From NCBI GenBank assembly GCA_051294375.1, contig CM119267.1, positions 3,522,192 through 3,586,191 on the forward strand: DNA of 64,000 bases, in the 5' to 3' direction. Source of the stretch: Paraspadella gotoi. Lineage: Eukaryota > Chaetognatha. The position numbers and the translations under genes are program-made. Every line of letters starts with the position of its first letter. Within the stretch, counting starts at the first letter, position 1. A model generated the notes under the pieces. The model worked only from the letters and a program-made list of their open reading frames with translations. It made no database searches and was not told the origin of the DNA. Shown here one piece after another: positions 34,319 to 44,691 of the stretch.

Positions 34319-36214
34319 ATGTCATCGCGCGGGTCTGTCGACATGAGCGCGGCTCTGAGTTCTGTTCCCGGGGGATTGACCGCTTCCACTAACTCATTGA
34401 TGAACGGTCAGCTATCCCGTCAGTCCCAGCTCATTCTCAATCACCAGAGCACCGTCGTCCAGCCCCTTTTGACGGACTTGTACCAACTTTCTATGGCCTA
34501 CGCATATTGGAAGGCTGGGAAAGCGAAGAACGTGGCCGTCTTCGATCTTTACTTTCGTAAGAATCCCTTCCACGGGGAGTTCTCCATATTCGCCGGACTC
34601 GAGGACTGCCTCAAGTTTCTGGAAGAGTTTTCATACTCGAAATGCGACATCGAGTATCTGCAGCAAGTTTTTCCCAAGGACACCGACCCAAGATTTTGGG
34701 AATATCTGACGGACGTCAGCGCGCGAGACCTCAAGATCTTCGCCGTTCACGAGGGCACAGTCGTTTTTCCCCGTGTGCCGTTGATGCGTGTAGAGGGCCC
34801 GCTAGCCGTTGTGCAGCTGCTTGAAACAACGCTGCTCTGCCTCGTCAACTATGCTTCGCTGGTCGCCACCAACGCGGCGCGATTTCGCAACGCCGCGGGG
34901 CCGGATAAGACGGTGAGTCAGCTAAGTCTCCAATATTTTCCTCTGGTTTTACCGTAGGAAACTGTAGTAAAATGTTTGAAAATCCTAACAGCTCCTCGAA
35001 TTCGGGCTGCGTCGTGCCCAAGGACCTGACGGCGGTCTCACCGCCTCCAAATACTGTTACATTGGCGGCTTCGACGGAACATCAAACGTCTTAGCGGGAA
35101 AGCTCTTCGGTATTCCCGTCCGGGGAACTCACGCCCACGCCTTCGTCAATTCTTTCAAATCATTGGACGAACTTCCCGACCGAAACCTTCGTCACAAGGA
35201 CGATGGTCGAGTCGTGGACTTTGTGTCTCTTTCTCAGTCACACTTGAACCTCGCCACCGAAGTTGCAGGCCTCAACTCGGCCAAGCCCAACGAGTCAGAA
35301 TTGGCGGCCTTCATCGCCTACGCCCAGGCCTACCCAGAAAATTTTCTCGCACTCGTCGACACCTACGACGTGGAGCAGAGCGGATTGCCCAACTTCGCCG
35401 CGGTGGCAATGGCCCTCGATGATTGCGGATTCCGCGCTCGCGGCGTGAGGATCGATTCCGGGGACCTGGCCTACCTCTCGGCCTCTGCGCGATCCTTCTT
35501 CGAAAAGATCGCGGAGAGACGGAACGCTCCCTGGATGAAAGGTTTCACCATCGTCGCCTCTAACGACATCAATGAAGATACTCTGATCAGCCTCAAACAA
35601 CAGCGCCACGCCATTGACGCCTACGGCATCGGTACACATCTGGTCACGTGCCAGAAGCAGCCGGCTCTTGGCTGCGTCTACAAACTGGTCGAATGCAACG
35701 GAGAGCCGAGGATGAAATTGTCGCAGGAAGCGTCGAAAGTGACGATCCCTTTTAGGAAGGAAGTTTACAGATTGTTCAGGTGAAATGATTGAAGGAAATA
35801 AGATAAGGTTCTTATTTTAGGCGTTTTTACATATTTTGATTTTCGCTCTTGCTTTCCAGCGTCCACGGTTACCCCATCATAGACCTCATGACGCACCCTA
35901 ACGAAGCGGAGCCTCGACCAAATCAAAAGGTCCTTTGTCGCCATCCGTTCCAAGAGACCAAACGGGCCTACGTTGAACCGGCGCAGGTCTCATCGCTTCT
36001 AGTCGAATACTGGAGGGACGGACACGTCGTCAACGGCCCGCTCCCAACAATCCAGGAGATTCGAGAACGGGTGAGGACCGAGTTGAACGGATTGAGAGAC
36101 GACCACAAACGGGACCTCAATCCAACTCCGTATAAAGTCTCCATCTCCAACCGACTCTACAAGGAACTGCACAATCTGTGGCTGGACCACGCCCCCATCG
36201 GTGAACTGTCTTAA
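34319..36214 (+). CDS. NAPRT: Nicotinate phosphoribosyltransferase
   Basis: Three exons (34319-34912, 34992-35779, 35860-36214) encode 578 residues (human 538). The enzyme makes nicotinate mononucleotide from nicotinic acid and PRPP, the first step of the Preiss-Handler route to NAD. Family features: [70 protein letters not shown] (with the active-site His region), [21 protein letters not shown] and [18 protein letters not shown]. The first about 45 residues are a Ser-rich extension absent from the core family. An AATAAA lies at about 36431. No defect is seen. Confidence 0.96.
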
Positions 36215-37331
36215 CTATATGGAAAACTTTGTAAAGGGATGTCGCCGTTTACTCGGTCTTCTCAACGATGTGATGGATTTCGCAATCAAATCAAAAACCT
36301 GGCTATCCTAAATTCGTTGATTTGCTCAAAAGTCGTCGCTCGTAGTTTACGGGAAAATCACAACTAATTGTTTTAATTTTAATTGTGTTTTGATTTTTCT
36401 AGTCGCCCTTTAATTTTACATTGTTTTTTTAAATAAATGCTAGACTTGAACAAGAGTTAAAGAGAAAATGTGTGTCATAAATTAAAAAATACTCCATTGC
36501 GATGTTTAAATTATTTACAAATACAAATAATGAAGAAGTTACTAGTTAAAAGTAGTTTTATCATTCATAAGAATTAATCGTTTAGTCATATTTTATTGAT
36601 AAAATGTTTTTAATAACCGCACGCCATCATTTAATGTCGCTCTAGATTTAAATTTACCCTACCATGAGCACATGGTAGGGTAAATCACAATTCCTGAACG
36701 GAATAATTTCTCGTCTACGTTTTATTTTCGAGACGGGTTTCGAAAATTCTCTTGCAACCTCGGCGCACGAAAATTGTATTTTTTTAGGGGTTGTTTCAGT
36801 ATATTTATTTATAAGCACAATTTTTTTTAAAACGTTTTTCTTTTTATATTTTAGCACATTAAATTTTGTTCCCTTACTTGGGCAGTAAGCATGCAATTTA
36901 AAATTGTCAGTATAATTGGGTACTCTATTTTAAGAATAATTTACTTGGATGTTAACGTAACATCAATATGGTTTGTTTAGACGTTAAAAACATTCACCTT
37001 TTTCTCTTCGCTTTTTCTCTATTTGGACATTTAAATTGTTTTTGCTGCTACCAATTATAGATTATAATATTTGTTATTGGTTATATTAATATAATAACAT
37101 ATATTTTCCATTTAGACTTGATCGAAGAAATTCGCTTTCTACTTTTGTTGTTTTTTTTTTTACGTATCAGCCAGTTGAACAAAAATCGCTGTCATTAACA
37201 ACAATAACTTTTTAATGCGGAATAATGTGAAAATGATGTACTACAAAGTGAACAAGAACATAATAGGAATTGATATCATCAAATAAGAAAATCAGGTGAA
37301 TCAAATCAAATGAACGGATGTTTTGGTATAT
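36215..37331. other. AT-rich intergenic spacer with a perfect hairpin
   Basis: About 1.1 kb between NAPRT (plus) and the Tudor gene (minus); the two genes converge here. It holds the 3' ends of both transcripts (AATAAA near 36431) and the 15-bp-arm hairpin described separately. No credible coding frame is seen; weak minus-strand frames are AT-rich and structureless. Confidence 0.6.
36652..36685. repeat. Perfect 15-bp-arm hairpin, 4-nt loop
   Basis: Arms ATTTACCCTACCATG and CATGGTAGGGTAAAT flank the loop AGCA. The structure is stronger than expected by chance in AT-rich sequence and lies between two convergent genes. It could act at transcript ends, be a small foldback relic, or be chance. 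It is too short for a standard animal microRNA precursor. Confidence 0.85.
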
Positions 37332-39212
37332 TTACTTATCTCTGTTAAATTTGTCAAGAATTTTGCCCACCGATGAATAATGATCTTTTTCTAGTTTTTG
37401 AATTTTTTCAATGATTTCCATTAATATTTCGTTTTCTTTTTTCGCCTCGATGGTTTCCTTCTTAAAACTTTCCATTTCTTTTTGGAACGTTTCCTTCTCT
37501 CGTATGATTCTCTCATTCTCCTCCAAAAGATGTTTGTTCTCTTCTTTGAACTTCTCCTTCTCATCCTTGACAGTTTTAATCTCTTCCTTCGCCTTTTCGC
37601 TCTCCGCTTTCGCCTTCTCCGCTTCTCTCTCAAAATCGTCTGCTCTCGTCTTCTGTTGGAAGTAGAGTGTGATGTAATCCGTCGCTTGACTTTTCCCGGA
37701 AATCTCAACATCTTTATTTGTTTGTCCATCGAAATCCGCGACGACTTCTTTTGTCGTCTCTTCTTTCTCTCCCTTTTCGATCTCAACGATCTTCGTTCTC
37801 TCTTCATCCTCTCCCTTCACTTTGATTCGGACCTCGTCATCGACGACGATTGTCGCGCCATCTTTATCGCGGAGGCGAAACCTTTCGGCGAAGAAGGGCG
37901 GGCGTTGAAACTTTTCCGGAATGTTTACCAGTTCGTTGTACTTGACAAGGGCGGGGTTGCCGAAATCCACGAAGTGGATCCGGCACTTGCGACCGTCTGG
38001 CTCTTCCTCGACGATGCGGGCGCGATACCACCGAGCGTCCTCGTCGTACCTGGCGGCGAATAGTCGGCGGGCGTCGGCACCCGTCTTGCGCGAGTTTTTT
38101 GTCGATTCCCAACTTCCGGCCCGACGAAACTCGGCGTCGCAGTAAGCCTGAAGATCGTCTTGGAGACGGTGAAGACGCTTCTGCGTCTCTTGGTCCGAGT
38201 CTTGGCCCCAGAAGACCGTCGAGGATTCCTTGAAGGTGATATAGACGCGGTCGACGACGGTGTTCTTTGACGGTGAAGACCTTTCGGACTCATCGATCCA
38301 GTTGGAGGCCGTGGCGTCGTAATCGCGGCTTTGGCCCCAAGTTGAGGTCGGGAGATTGTCTGAGATCTCCCAGTTGTTGGGTCGATTGTTCAAAACGATT
38401 GCATTGGCCGGCGTTCCGTCTTTGTTTGAAGACGAATCGTTCCAGCCTTGGTTGGAAGGAGAATTCCAGTTTTGGGACATTTCGCTTTTGCTGGCGACAT
38501 TGCTCCAAACTCCGACGCCTAACGATCCGGACGTCTCGCGCCAGAACGAGGCCGAATCTTCTTTGTCGGAATGAGAATTGATTTTGGTTGATGCCATCGC
38601 GATGGGCACAACCTTAGCCGGTTTCATGTCTTCGATGGACCAAAGTTTCTTCATTTCCTTCTCTAAGGGCCTGGTTTCGTAATCAGAGCTGCGTGATATT
38701 TGCGACGGCGGTGGCGGCATCGATGCGAAAGGCGAAGTCTCAGCGACGTGGAATTGAGGCGACTGGCGAAGAGTTTGAACTAAATTTCCAATTGCCTGCC
38801 GACTCTGCGAGGCCGGCGAACGGACTGGGATGTCCGGGTTTAGTTTGTTCGTCAAAGGCGAGGCCTCGCGACTGATCGATTTCTCTTTGCCTTCGTCCAA
38901 GCAGCCGGGGATATAGACGAACGGATTGACGAAGGAGTCTGACCCCGTCGCCGCGCCGTCCATCTTAACTTGCAAGGTGGTCCCGTTGAAGAAGCTCCCG
39001 TTTCGATCGTCGATAAAGTGACGCGCCTCTTGCTCATCGTGGAACGAAGCGCGAGCGAATGAGGCGTCGCCCGAGCGGCGAGGACCCTCCACGCCTTCGA
39101 CGCTCTCGTAACCGCGGAAGAGTTCCATCACTTTCGCCTTCGTCGTTGACGGCGCCAGGTTGCCGAGGTAGATTTGACAAGGGCTCTCCCCCTTGGGAGC
39201 GTCTGGCCGCAT
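37332..39212 (-). CDS. RRM-Tudor-coiled-coil protein
   Basis: Single exon, 626 residues, the only minus-strand gene in the window. Residues about 12-86 form an RRM (RNP2 IYLGNL, RNP1-like DASFARASF). A Ser/Asn/Trp-rich linker follows. An extended Tudor module (about 321-447) begins VYITFKESSTVFWGQ and contains the core FAARYDEDARWYRARI and RIHFVDFGN, with the aromatic-cage and Asp/Asn residues that bind methylarginine. Residues about 505-615 are a strong coiled coil. RRM plus Tudor recalls TDRD10; a Tudor segment with FW-x-Q followed by a coil recalls the N-terminal part of STK31, but no kinase is present. A germline RNP/piRNA role is inference. Absence of introns among intron-bearing neighbours could mean an old retrocopy. 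Confidence 0.85.
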   Translation of the reverse strand: MRPDAPKGESPCQIYLGNLAPSTTKAKVMELFRGYESVEGVEGPRRSGDASFARASFHDEQEARHFIDDRNGSFFNGTTLQVKMDGAATGSDSFVNPFVYIPGCLDEGKEKSISREASPLTNKLNPDIPVRSPASQSRQAIGNLVQTLRQSPQFHVAETSPFASMPPPPSQISRSSDYETRPLEKEMKKLWSIEDMKPAKVVPIAMASTKINSHSDKEDSASFWRETSGSLGVGVWSNVASKSEMSQNWNSPSNQGWNDSSSNKDGTPANAIVLNNRPNNWEISDNLPTSTWGQSRDYDATASNWIDESERSSPSKNTVVDRVYITFKESSTVFWGQDSDQETQKRLHRLQDDLQAYCDAEFRRAGSWESTKNSRKTGADARRLFAARYDEDARWYRARIVEEEPDGRKCRIHFVDFGNPALVKYNELVNIPEKFQRPPFFAERFRLRDKDGATIVVDDEVRIKVKGEDEERTKIVEIEKGEKEETTKEVVADFDGQTNKDVEISGKSQATDYITLYFQQKTRADDFEREAEKAKAESEKAKEEIKTVKDEKEKFKEENKHLLEENERIIREKETFQKEMESFKKETIEAKKENEILMEIIEKIQKLEKDHYSSVGKILDKFNRDK

Positions 39213-40368
39213 TGCCGGAAGTTTGGATTCGACTTTGTCGTGAATTTATTCGTTTACGACGGCACCATAAAACTCTAAGCCAAATACGGGAAAGTGAATT
39301 CACAGAAAGAGGAGAGAAAAAGAGATGGAGAGAGCTACTCTCAGTAGTGGAACCGGAAGACAGAAGCAGGGGGTGAGAGAAACCGAAAACGTTGTTGATG
39401 GAAAGCAGACGATGACAGCTCTTTCTGCCTTTCCTATTGGTTCAGGCTTTGTACCTCGAGAGAATGTTTGGATCAAGTTTCGAGCGAAACGAAAGAAGAG
39501 GAGGAAAATATGCAAATCGTCAAAGGCGAGGCAGATGTTGTTGGGAAAGCGGAGAAGGCCGTGGTGAAATAGGATGAGGAGGAAGTGGTGAAATAGGAGG
39601 AAGAGGAGGAGGAAATGAAAGGCCTGAGGCAGTGAGGCCTGGGTAGAAGAAATAAATCGGAGTTTGTGCGGAGGAGGAGGAGGAGGAATCGATGGATGAG
39701 ACGGAATATCGGAGATGGAAGCGGGAAGAGGAAAATGTTCTCTGCAGAATTCGTATTTTACAGAGATAGTTTCTTTCTTTCTTTTTTTTTTCTTTCTTTT
39801 TTTTTTTGGAACTTTGATCTTATATTTTTTCGTTTTATGCCTTTATTTTTCTCCACTTTTGGGCGTCTTCAATATGAAGGAATGCATTTTTGAAAAAAAA
39901 ATAACAAACTTTATTTTTTGTGTTTCTCTCTATTTCAATTTAACATAAAATCAAAACTACTACTAATTTTAAAAATTATTATTTTACAAATTGTTTGTGG
40001 GTTAAATATTTTTTTTGGCCCTGAATTTTTATTCCGCTTCTAAAAAAACGCTATTGTTTTAACTTCTACTTCCTGTCACAAAAAAAAACAACCACAAAAC
40101 AATAAAGAAAACAATGACAAGAAACAACAGCCTCGAAAGTGAAAGGCGGATTCGAACTCGATTGTTTTCGATGATGCGTGTCGTCGTCGTCGTCGTCGTC
40201 GTCTTAGTCGACGACGTCGTTGTGTCCGCAGGTGGTCGACTTTTCTTAATGAATGAAAAGCGAATCGAGCTCAACGCCAACCGATTATTCCCGACCTAAA
40301 ACCTGTCGTGGCTTTTATGACTCGGGAGAAACGACTCCGGGAAAATCCGAGGAAAATCCGCTCTTTGG
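39213..40368. other. Spacer upstream of the Tudor gene
   Basis: Purine-rich on the plus strand from about 39300 to 39750 (GGAGGAGGA runs near 39590-39690), then T-rich. A GTC microsatellite lies near 40178-40207. A few short open frames are low-complexity and not credible as genes. Part of 39213-39500 is probably the 5' UTR and promoter of the minus-strand Tudor gene. Confidence 0.5.
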
Positions 40369-41973
40369 TAGCCATAGCCGATGAAATTTAAATGCTAATG
40401 TAAAATAATCTATCATGAGCATAGATTATAGTATTAAAATATTTTTTGTCAAAAATTATTAGCCTAATTAAAATTATTTTATTACTATATAATGAAAAAA
40501 TTTTTTTTGGAAATCATAAAATTTTTTTATGGATTCTGATAGAGCATAAAGAGTTAAACAAGAAATATAATTACAGCTTTTAAATATTCTGACGTTTTCT
40601 GAGTAAAAATCTAAAAAAAATGATCAAATTATCGAAAGATGATGATTTTTTTGGGAACAGCATTAAACTAATCCATTATTGGTATTAATTATTGTGTTAA
40701 AAATTTTTTTGGCAAAAATGTTCCGAACCATGAGTAATTCGCTAATTAATATTATTATATCGCTATATAATGTCAAAAATTTTTTTGGGATATTTTAAGT
40801 TTTTTTAATTGATTCTGATAGAGCTTAAAAAGTTAAGCAAAAAATATAATTAAAACATTTTAAAATTTTGATGTTTTATTACTAAAAATTAGTAAAAACT
40901 GCTAAAATCATCGGATGATGTTGATTTTTTAAGGTTTTTGCCAATTTTTTATAAGCTATTTGAATTTGCTTTTAAAAATACAAAATTCCCAAAAAAAATT
41001 TTTGACATTTCTTATCTATAAATAAATATTAAAAAATTAATTACTAATGCTTCTAGCCATTTTAAAAAATTTTGGTCCATTGAAAGTTTTATCAAAAATG
41101 TATGAAGTTTCATTTGGAAAGGTTCCCAAATCAAACTTCTGACCCACCCCATTGACAAAGTTTGGCTCTATTTTTGTTTTTTTAATTTTTTACCTACTTA
41201 TCATAAAAATATTTAAAAAAGAATTATACTTTGTGTAGACAACATTTTATGAGCTATCTGAATCTGGTCTTAAAATTTAAAAATTTTCAAAAAAAATTTT
41301 GGCCTTTCCTATCTATAAATAAATATTAAAAAATTAATTACTAGGGTATAAATAGGGGAAGCTACTCTCAATGTGGTGAGTCAAAAATTTAAAGCGAGTT
41401 CATGCTCAAACGAATATTTAAACATTTTTAAGAATACTTTCAATGGACAAAAAATTTATAATATGGCTCTATACCCTAGTAATTAATTTTTTAATATTTA
41501 TTTATAGATAGGAAAGGCCAAAAATTGTTTTTAGAATTTTTAAATTTTAAAACCAGATTCAGATAGCTCATAAAAAGTTGTCTACACAAAGTATAATTCT
41601 TTTTTAAATATTTTTACGATAAGTGTGTTTAAAAAATAAAAAAAAACATAAAAAATTGTCATCATCATCTATCGATGATTTTATCAGTTTTTTTATATTT
41701 TCACCTCGAAAACGTAAGAATTTTTAAAAGCTGTAATTATATTTCTTGTTAAACTTTTTACGCTCTATCAGAATCCATTAAAAAATTTTAGGATTTAAAA
41801 AAAAAATTTTGCTCTATATAGTAATATAATATTTTTAATTAGGCGAGTACCCTCAGAAGAAAGCCTTTTTGACAAAAAAATATTTTAATACCATAATCTA
41901 TGGTCATGATAGATTATTTTAACGCTGTATACATTAGCATTTAAATTTCATTGGCTATGGCTAGTATAAAGCC
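40369..41973. repeat. Nested foldback/inverted-repeat cluster
   Basis: The outer arms are inverted copies. The sequence at 40369-40402 (tagccatagcc, atgaaatttaaatgctaatg) returns as its reverse complement at 41940-41973, and similarity continues inward for about 300 bases each side. Inside, 40440-40650 is directly repeated in diverged form at about 40700-40930. A second inverted pair is centred near 41410 (41200-41400 against 41420-41640). The phrase TATCTATAAATAAATATT occurs twice forward and once inverted. There is no transposase or other coding frame. This looks like layered copies of an AT-rich non-autonomous foldback element. Confidence 0.85.
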
Positions 41974-42572
41974 ATATAAGAATTTTTTTGTCCATTGAAA
42001 GTATACTTCAAAATGTATCAATTTTCGTTTGAGCATGTACTCAGTCTAAATTTTTGACTCACCTCATTGAGTGCGGCTACCCCTATCTTTGGTATCGACG
42101 ATGCTATGTCAATTTTAATTGGATAAGCGGATATTATCATTTTTTTGAATGTTCTGCTTACGTTCTTCATTCGGGGAAATGTTTATTCGTTCCCACAGTT
42201 GTGGTGTTTAAAGTTCAAATTTTTCTTCACACTTCGAACGAGCATAAACAGTTTTTCGTAACGCGATAATTATTTTTTTATTTATACTTTGTTGAAAAGT
42301 AAGACGAGGCATGTTTTATCAGACTTGTATCCCATCCAATTTGTCTTTTGTAAGGGCTCGACATGTGATCCCGTAAATTCATTAGAAAATTTGAGGTCTT
42401 TTTCGAGTTTGTTCCAGGTTGTTCAATGTTCATGTTTTACGAGTTACTATGTATTTTCTTTCAACTTTCAAGTTTACCACGTGACTAAAAATGAATAGTG
42501 GGGATTGGGGAAATTAACGATTATTAAAATTTTTTAAAAAATTTTTCCTAAAATGTTTTCTTTTTTATTTCA
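41974..42572. other. Spacer right of the foldback cluster
   Basis: AT-rich. 41985-42085 is a further diverged copy of the phrase at about 41070-41160 (tccattgaaag ... gactcacctcattga), so repeat sequence extends past the outer arm. No convincing gene; open frames at 42054-42498 are short and cysteine/phenylalanine-rich by composition only. Confidence 0.5.
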
Positions 42573-42885
42573 GATGGAGTTTCGTTGTCATTTTTCGAGG
42601 CGACGAAACTTTTTGACGCGCAATGGACTTAACAATACTTAACGCTGAAAATCTACCTCGTGGGACTTGTGCCGCTGGTCTCTCCACTCCCGCCGCCTCC
42701 GTATTGGCGCGCTTTCTAACAGTATGGATCGTTTCCGCATCCCGTTCACCGCAACGTGGATCCCTTTCTCTTACTCTTGCGCCAACCTGGGCGTGGTTCC
42801 GTTTCCTCGCAGAATCCAAGGCGTTTCCGTCTTGATGCTGAGCGAGGCGCCGCCCGCAGACGTTGAAGAATCCAACGCATGCTGA
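42573..42885 (+). CDS. GC-rich island, doubtful small gene or exon
   Basis: Follows a good acceptor-like TTTTTTATTTCAG. Base composition jumps to that of coding exons. The best plus-strand frame with an ATG is 42724-42885 (53 residues, MDRFRIPFTATWIPF to ESNAC). An antisense frame of similar length exists. I recognise neither. It may be a 5' exon or UTR of the sulfotransferase gene that starts 120 bases downstream, a gene remnant, or a small unknown gene. Confidence 0.2.
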
Positions 42886-43007
42886 AGTAAAAAAAAAAAC
42901 AAAAAAAAAAACATATCCTGTATCAGGATTTTTCCGACTAAATTAACTTACCCTGCTCTTTATAAGAGCGACCTTACTCTCCAATCTTCCTGGAAAAAAC
43001 TTTACTC

Positions 43008-44141
43008 ATGTCAAAGAGATACACTCAGCTTTCGATCGACGAGGCGACGATTTCGTCGTCGTCTTCGGTGTGCGCGTGTCCCTCGCGACTCGCCGTGCGC
43101 GTCAAGTGCGTCGCGTTGCAGACATTCGCCGCGCTCTCTCTGGCGCTCGCTATCTTCGGATTCCGTTGCCTGATGTTCGTTGAGAACTCTCCCTGCGTGG
43201 TCGGCCCGCGACTTGCGCCCCTTTCCCTCAACGCCTCATCCGTCGCCCCTACCCTCCCTTCTCGTCGGCGACGCCTTCCTGACGCAATCATCATCGGCGT
43301 ACGTAAATGCGGCACGCGTGCCCTTCTAACTTTTCTCGGCGCCCACCCGTCCATCAAACCGGCCGGCCGGGAGATTCACTTTTTTGACGAGCACTTCGAG
43401 AACGGGCCCGAGTGGTACCTTCGTCAGATGCCCAACGCCGCCGATGATCAAGTCGTCGTGGAAAAGACTCCCGCCTACTTCGTAGACCCGGAGGCTCCTG
43501 GACGCGTCCACGGGTTGCTGGGGGACTCGGTGAAGCTCGTACTTATTGTAAAGGACCCCGTGGAACGAGCCGTAAGCGACTACCTCCAATTGAAAATCAA
43601 ATTTCAGAAGCACTCCTCCAACCTAGACTACGACCCAACGATGGCGCCATTCGAAAGGAAAGTGATGTCGCCTGACGGCTCCCGCGTCAACGTTGGCTAC
43701 AAACCCATCCGTATCGGCCTCTACGCGCGTCACCTCCAGCGCTGGCTCAAGTATTTCCCGCTTGAGCGCATCCTCGTCGTCGACGGGGAAGAGTTCGTTC
43801 AACATCCGTTTCCTTCGCTGCGACGCGTCGAGGAATTTCTTGGCGTCGAACACAAACTCACCTCGGATCGATTCTTCTTCAACCGAGAGAAGGGATTCTA
43901 CTGCCTGCGTCGCGAAACCGGCAAGGCCTTCGGCGTCAATCAAGAGGGATGCCTCAACAAGTCTAAGGGAAGACCCCACCCCAAAATCTCCGAGAGAGTT
44001 AGAAACAAGTTAACGCGGTACTACGCTCCGAGGGTCAGAGAGTTCTTTCGCCTCATCGGAAAGAGTTTCGACGAGTGGCCCACGGCCAAGTGGAAACAAA
44101 CAGATAATAATGACGATATGTCGCCCGAGACTGCTCGGTGA
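43008..44141 (+). CDS. Heparan sulfate 3-O-sulfotransferase-like enzyme
   Basis: Single exon, 377 residues. A type II membrane layout: short cytoplasmic tail, hydrophobic anchor at about residues 38-60, then a Golgi-lumenal sulfotransferase domain. The 5'-phosphosulfate loop reads PDAIIIGVRKCGTRAL; HS3STs normally have RKGGT, so one loop glycine is cysteine. The catalytic-base region is present (GREIHFFDEHF), as are VVEKTPAYF, the 3'-phosphate site IVKDPVERAVSDY, LERILVVDGEEF and the disulfide segment KGFYCLRRETG...GCLNKSKGRPHP. The enzyme moves sulfate from PAPS to the 3-OH of glucosamine in heparan sulfate. Isoform number cannot be assigned. Confidence 0.92.
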   Translation: MSKRYTQLSIDEATISSSSSVCACPSRLAVRVKCVALQTFAALSLALAIFGFRCLMFVENSPCVVGPRLAPLSLNASSVAPTLPSRRRRLPDAIIIGVRKCGTRALLTFLGAHPSIKPAGREIHFFDEHFENGPEWYLRQMPNAADDQVVVEKTPAYFVDPEAPGRVHGLLGDSVKLVLIVKDPVERAVSDYLQLKIKFQKHSSNLDYDPTMAPFERKVMSPDGSRVNVGYKPIRIGLYARHLQRWLKYFPLERILVVDGEEFVQHPFPSLRRVEEFLGVEHKLTSDRFFFNREKGFYCLRRETGKAFGVNQEGCLNKSKGRPHPKISERVRNKLTRYYAPRVREFFRLIGKSFDEWPTAKWKQTDNNDDMSPETAR

Positions 44142-44691
44142 AAATGGCCTTTACAGTACTTCTTTTTTTTTTGGAGTCGTATTTAAACCCGGTTATTACT
44201 TTTGTTTAATGTTTCGGTGAATTTAAAGTTATGATTAGTCTTTGGCAGGTTTTGCTCTTTTTAGTTTGTTTTCGATGTTTTAGCTTTTGCGAGTTTTAAC
44301 TCGTTGATTTCATGTATATTTTTTCATGTGAATAATTCGTCTATCTAAACACAAGGCAATAAATGTCATTGATGACCTGGTTTTGTTTTTTATGGGTCAC
44401 TAAGTCTGAAGTTAAACACTAGGATAGATCAAACACTTTTGATTAGTTTTGGGCTCACCCTCAAACACCAACGAATAAGGAAAACGGTCTAGATATTTTT
44501 GTTTGAGATTAAAGTCTCATTTAGAAGGCTAAAGTCACTAGTTCGCGGCTATTGGCTTAAACAACTGAATTGTCTTTTAGTTCAGTATTAGCTTGACAAC
44601 AATCATTTTAAACAAAGAATACCCTTTGCTCCTATGGAGTTTTTTTATTTGATATCCTTTTTCACGCTTAGGAACATTTAAATCCGTAAGA
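44142..44691. other. Intergenic spacer
   Basis: About 550 AT-rich bases between the sulfotransferase and LRRC58. AATAAA occurs at about 44359. An acceptor-like CGCTTAG lies about 20 bases before the LRRC58 ATG, which could mark a 5'-UTR intron or a trans-splice site. No other structure is seen. Confidence 0.5.

Noticed and set aside
36652-36685. microRNA precursor
   Set aside because: A 15-bp stem with a 4-nt loop is too short for a Drosha/Dicer substrate.
39300-39950. Purine-rich open frames upstream of the Tudor gene
   Set aside because: Low-complexity Arg/Lys/Glu or Phe/Leu content only; better read as promoter/5' UTR and simple sequence.
40059-40299. Short gene on either strand around the GTC repeat
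   Set aside because: The frame is carried by the microsatellite and has no protein-like flanks.
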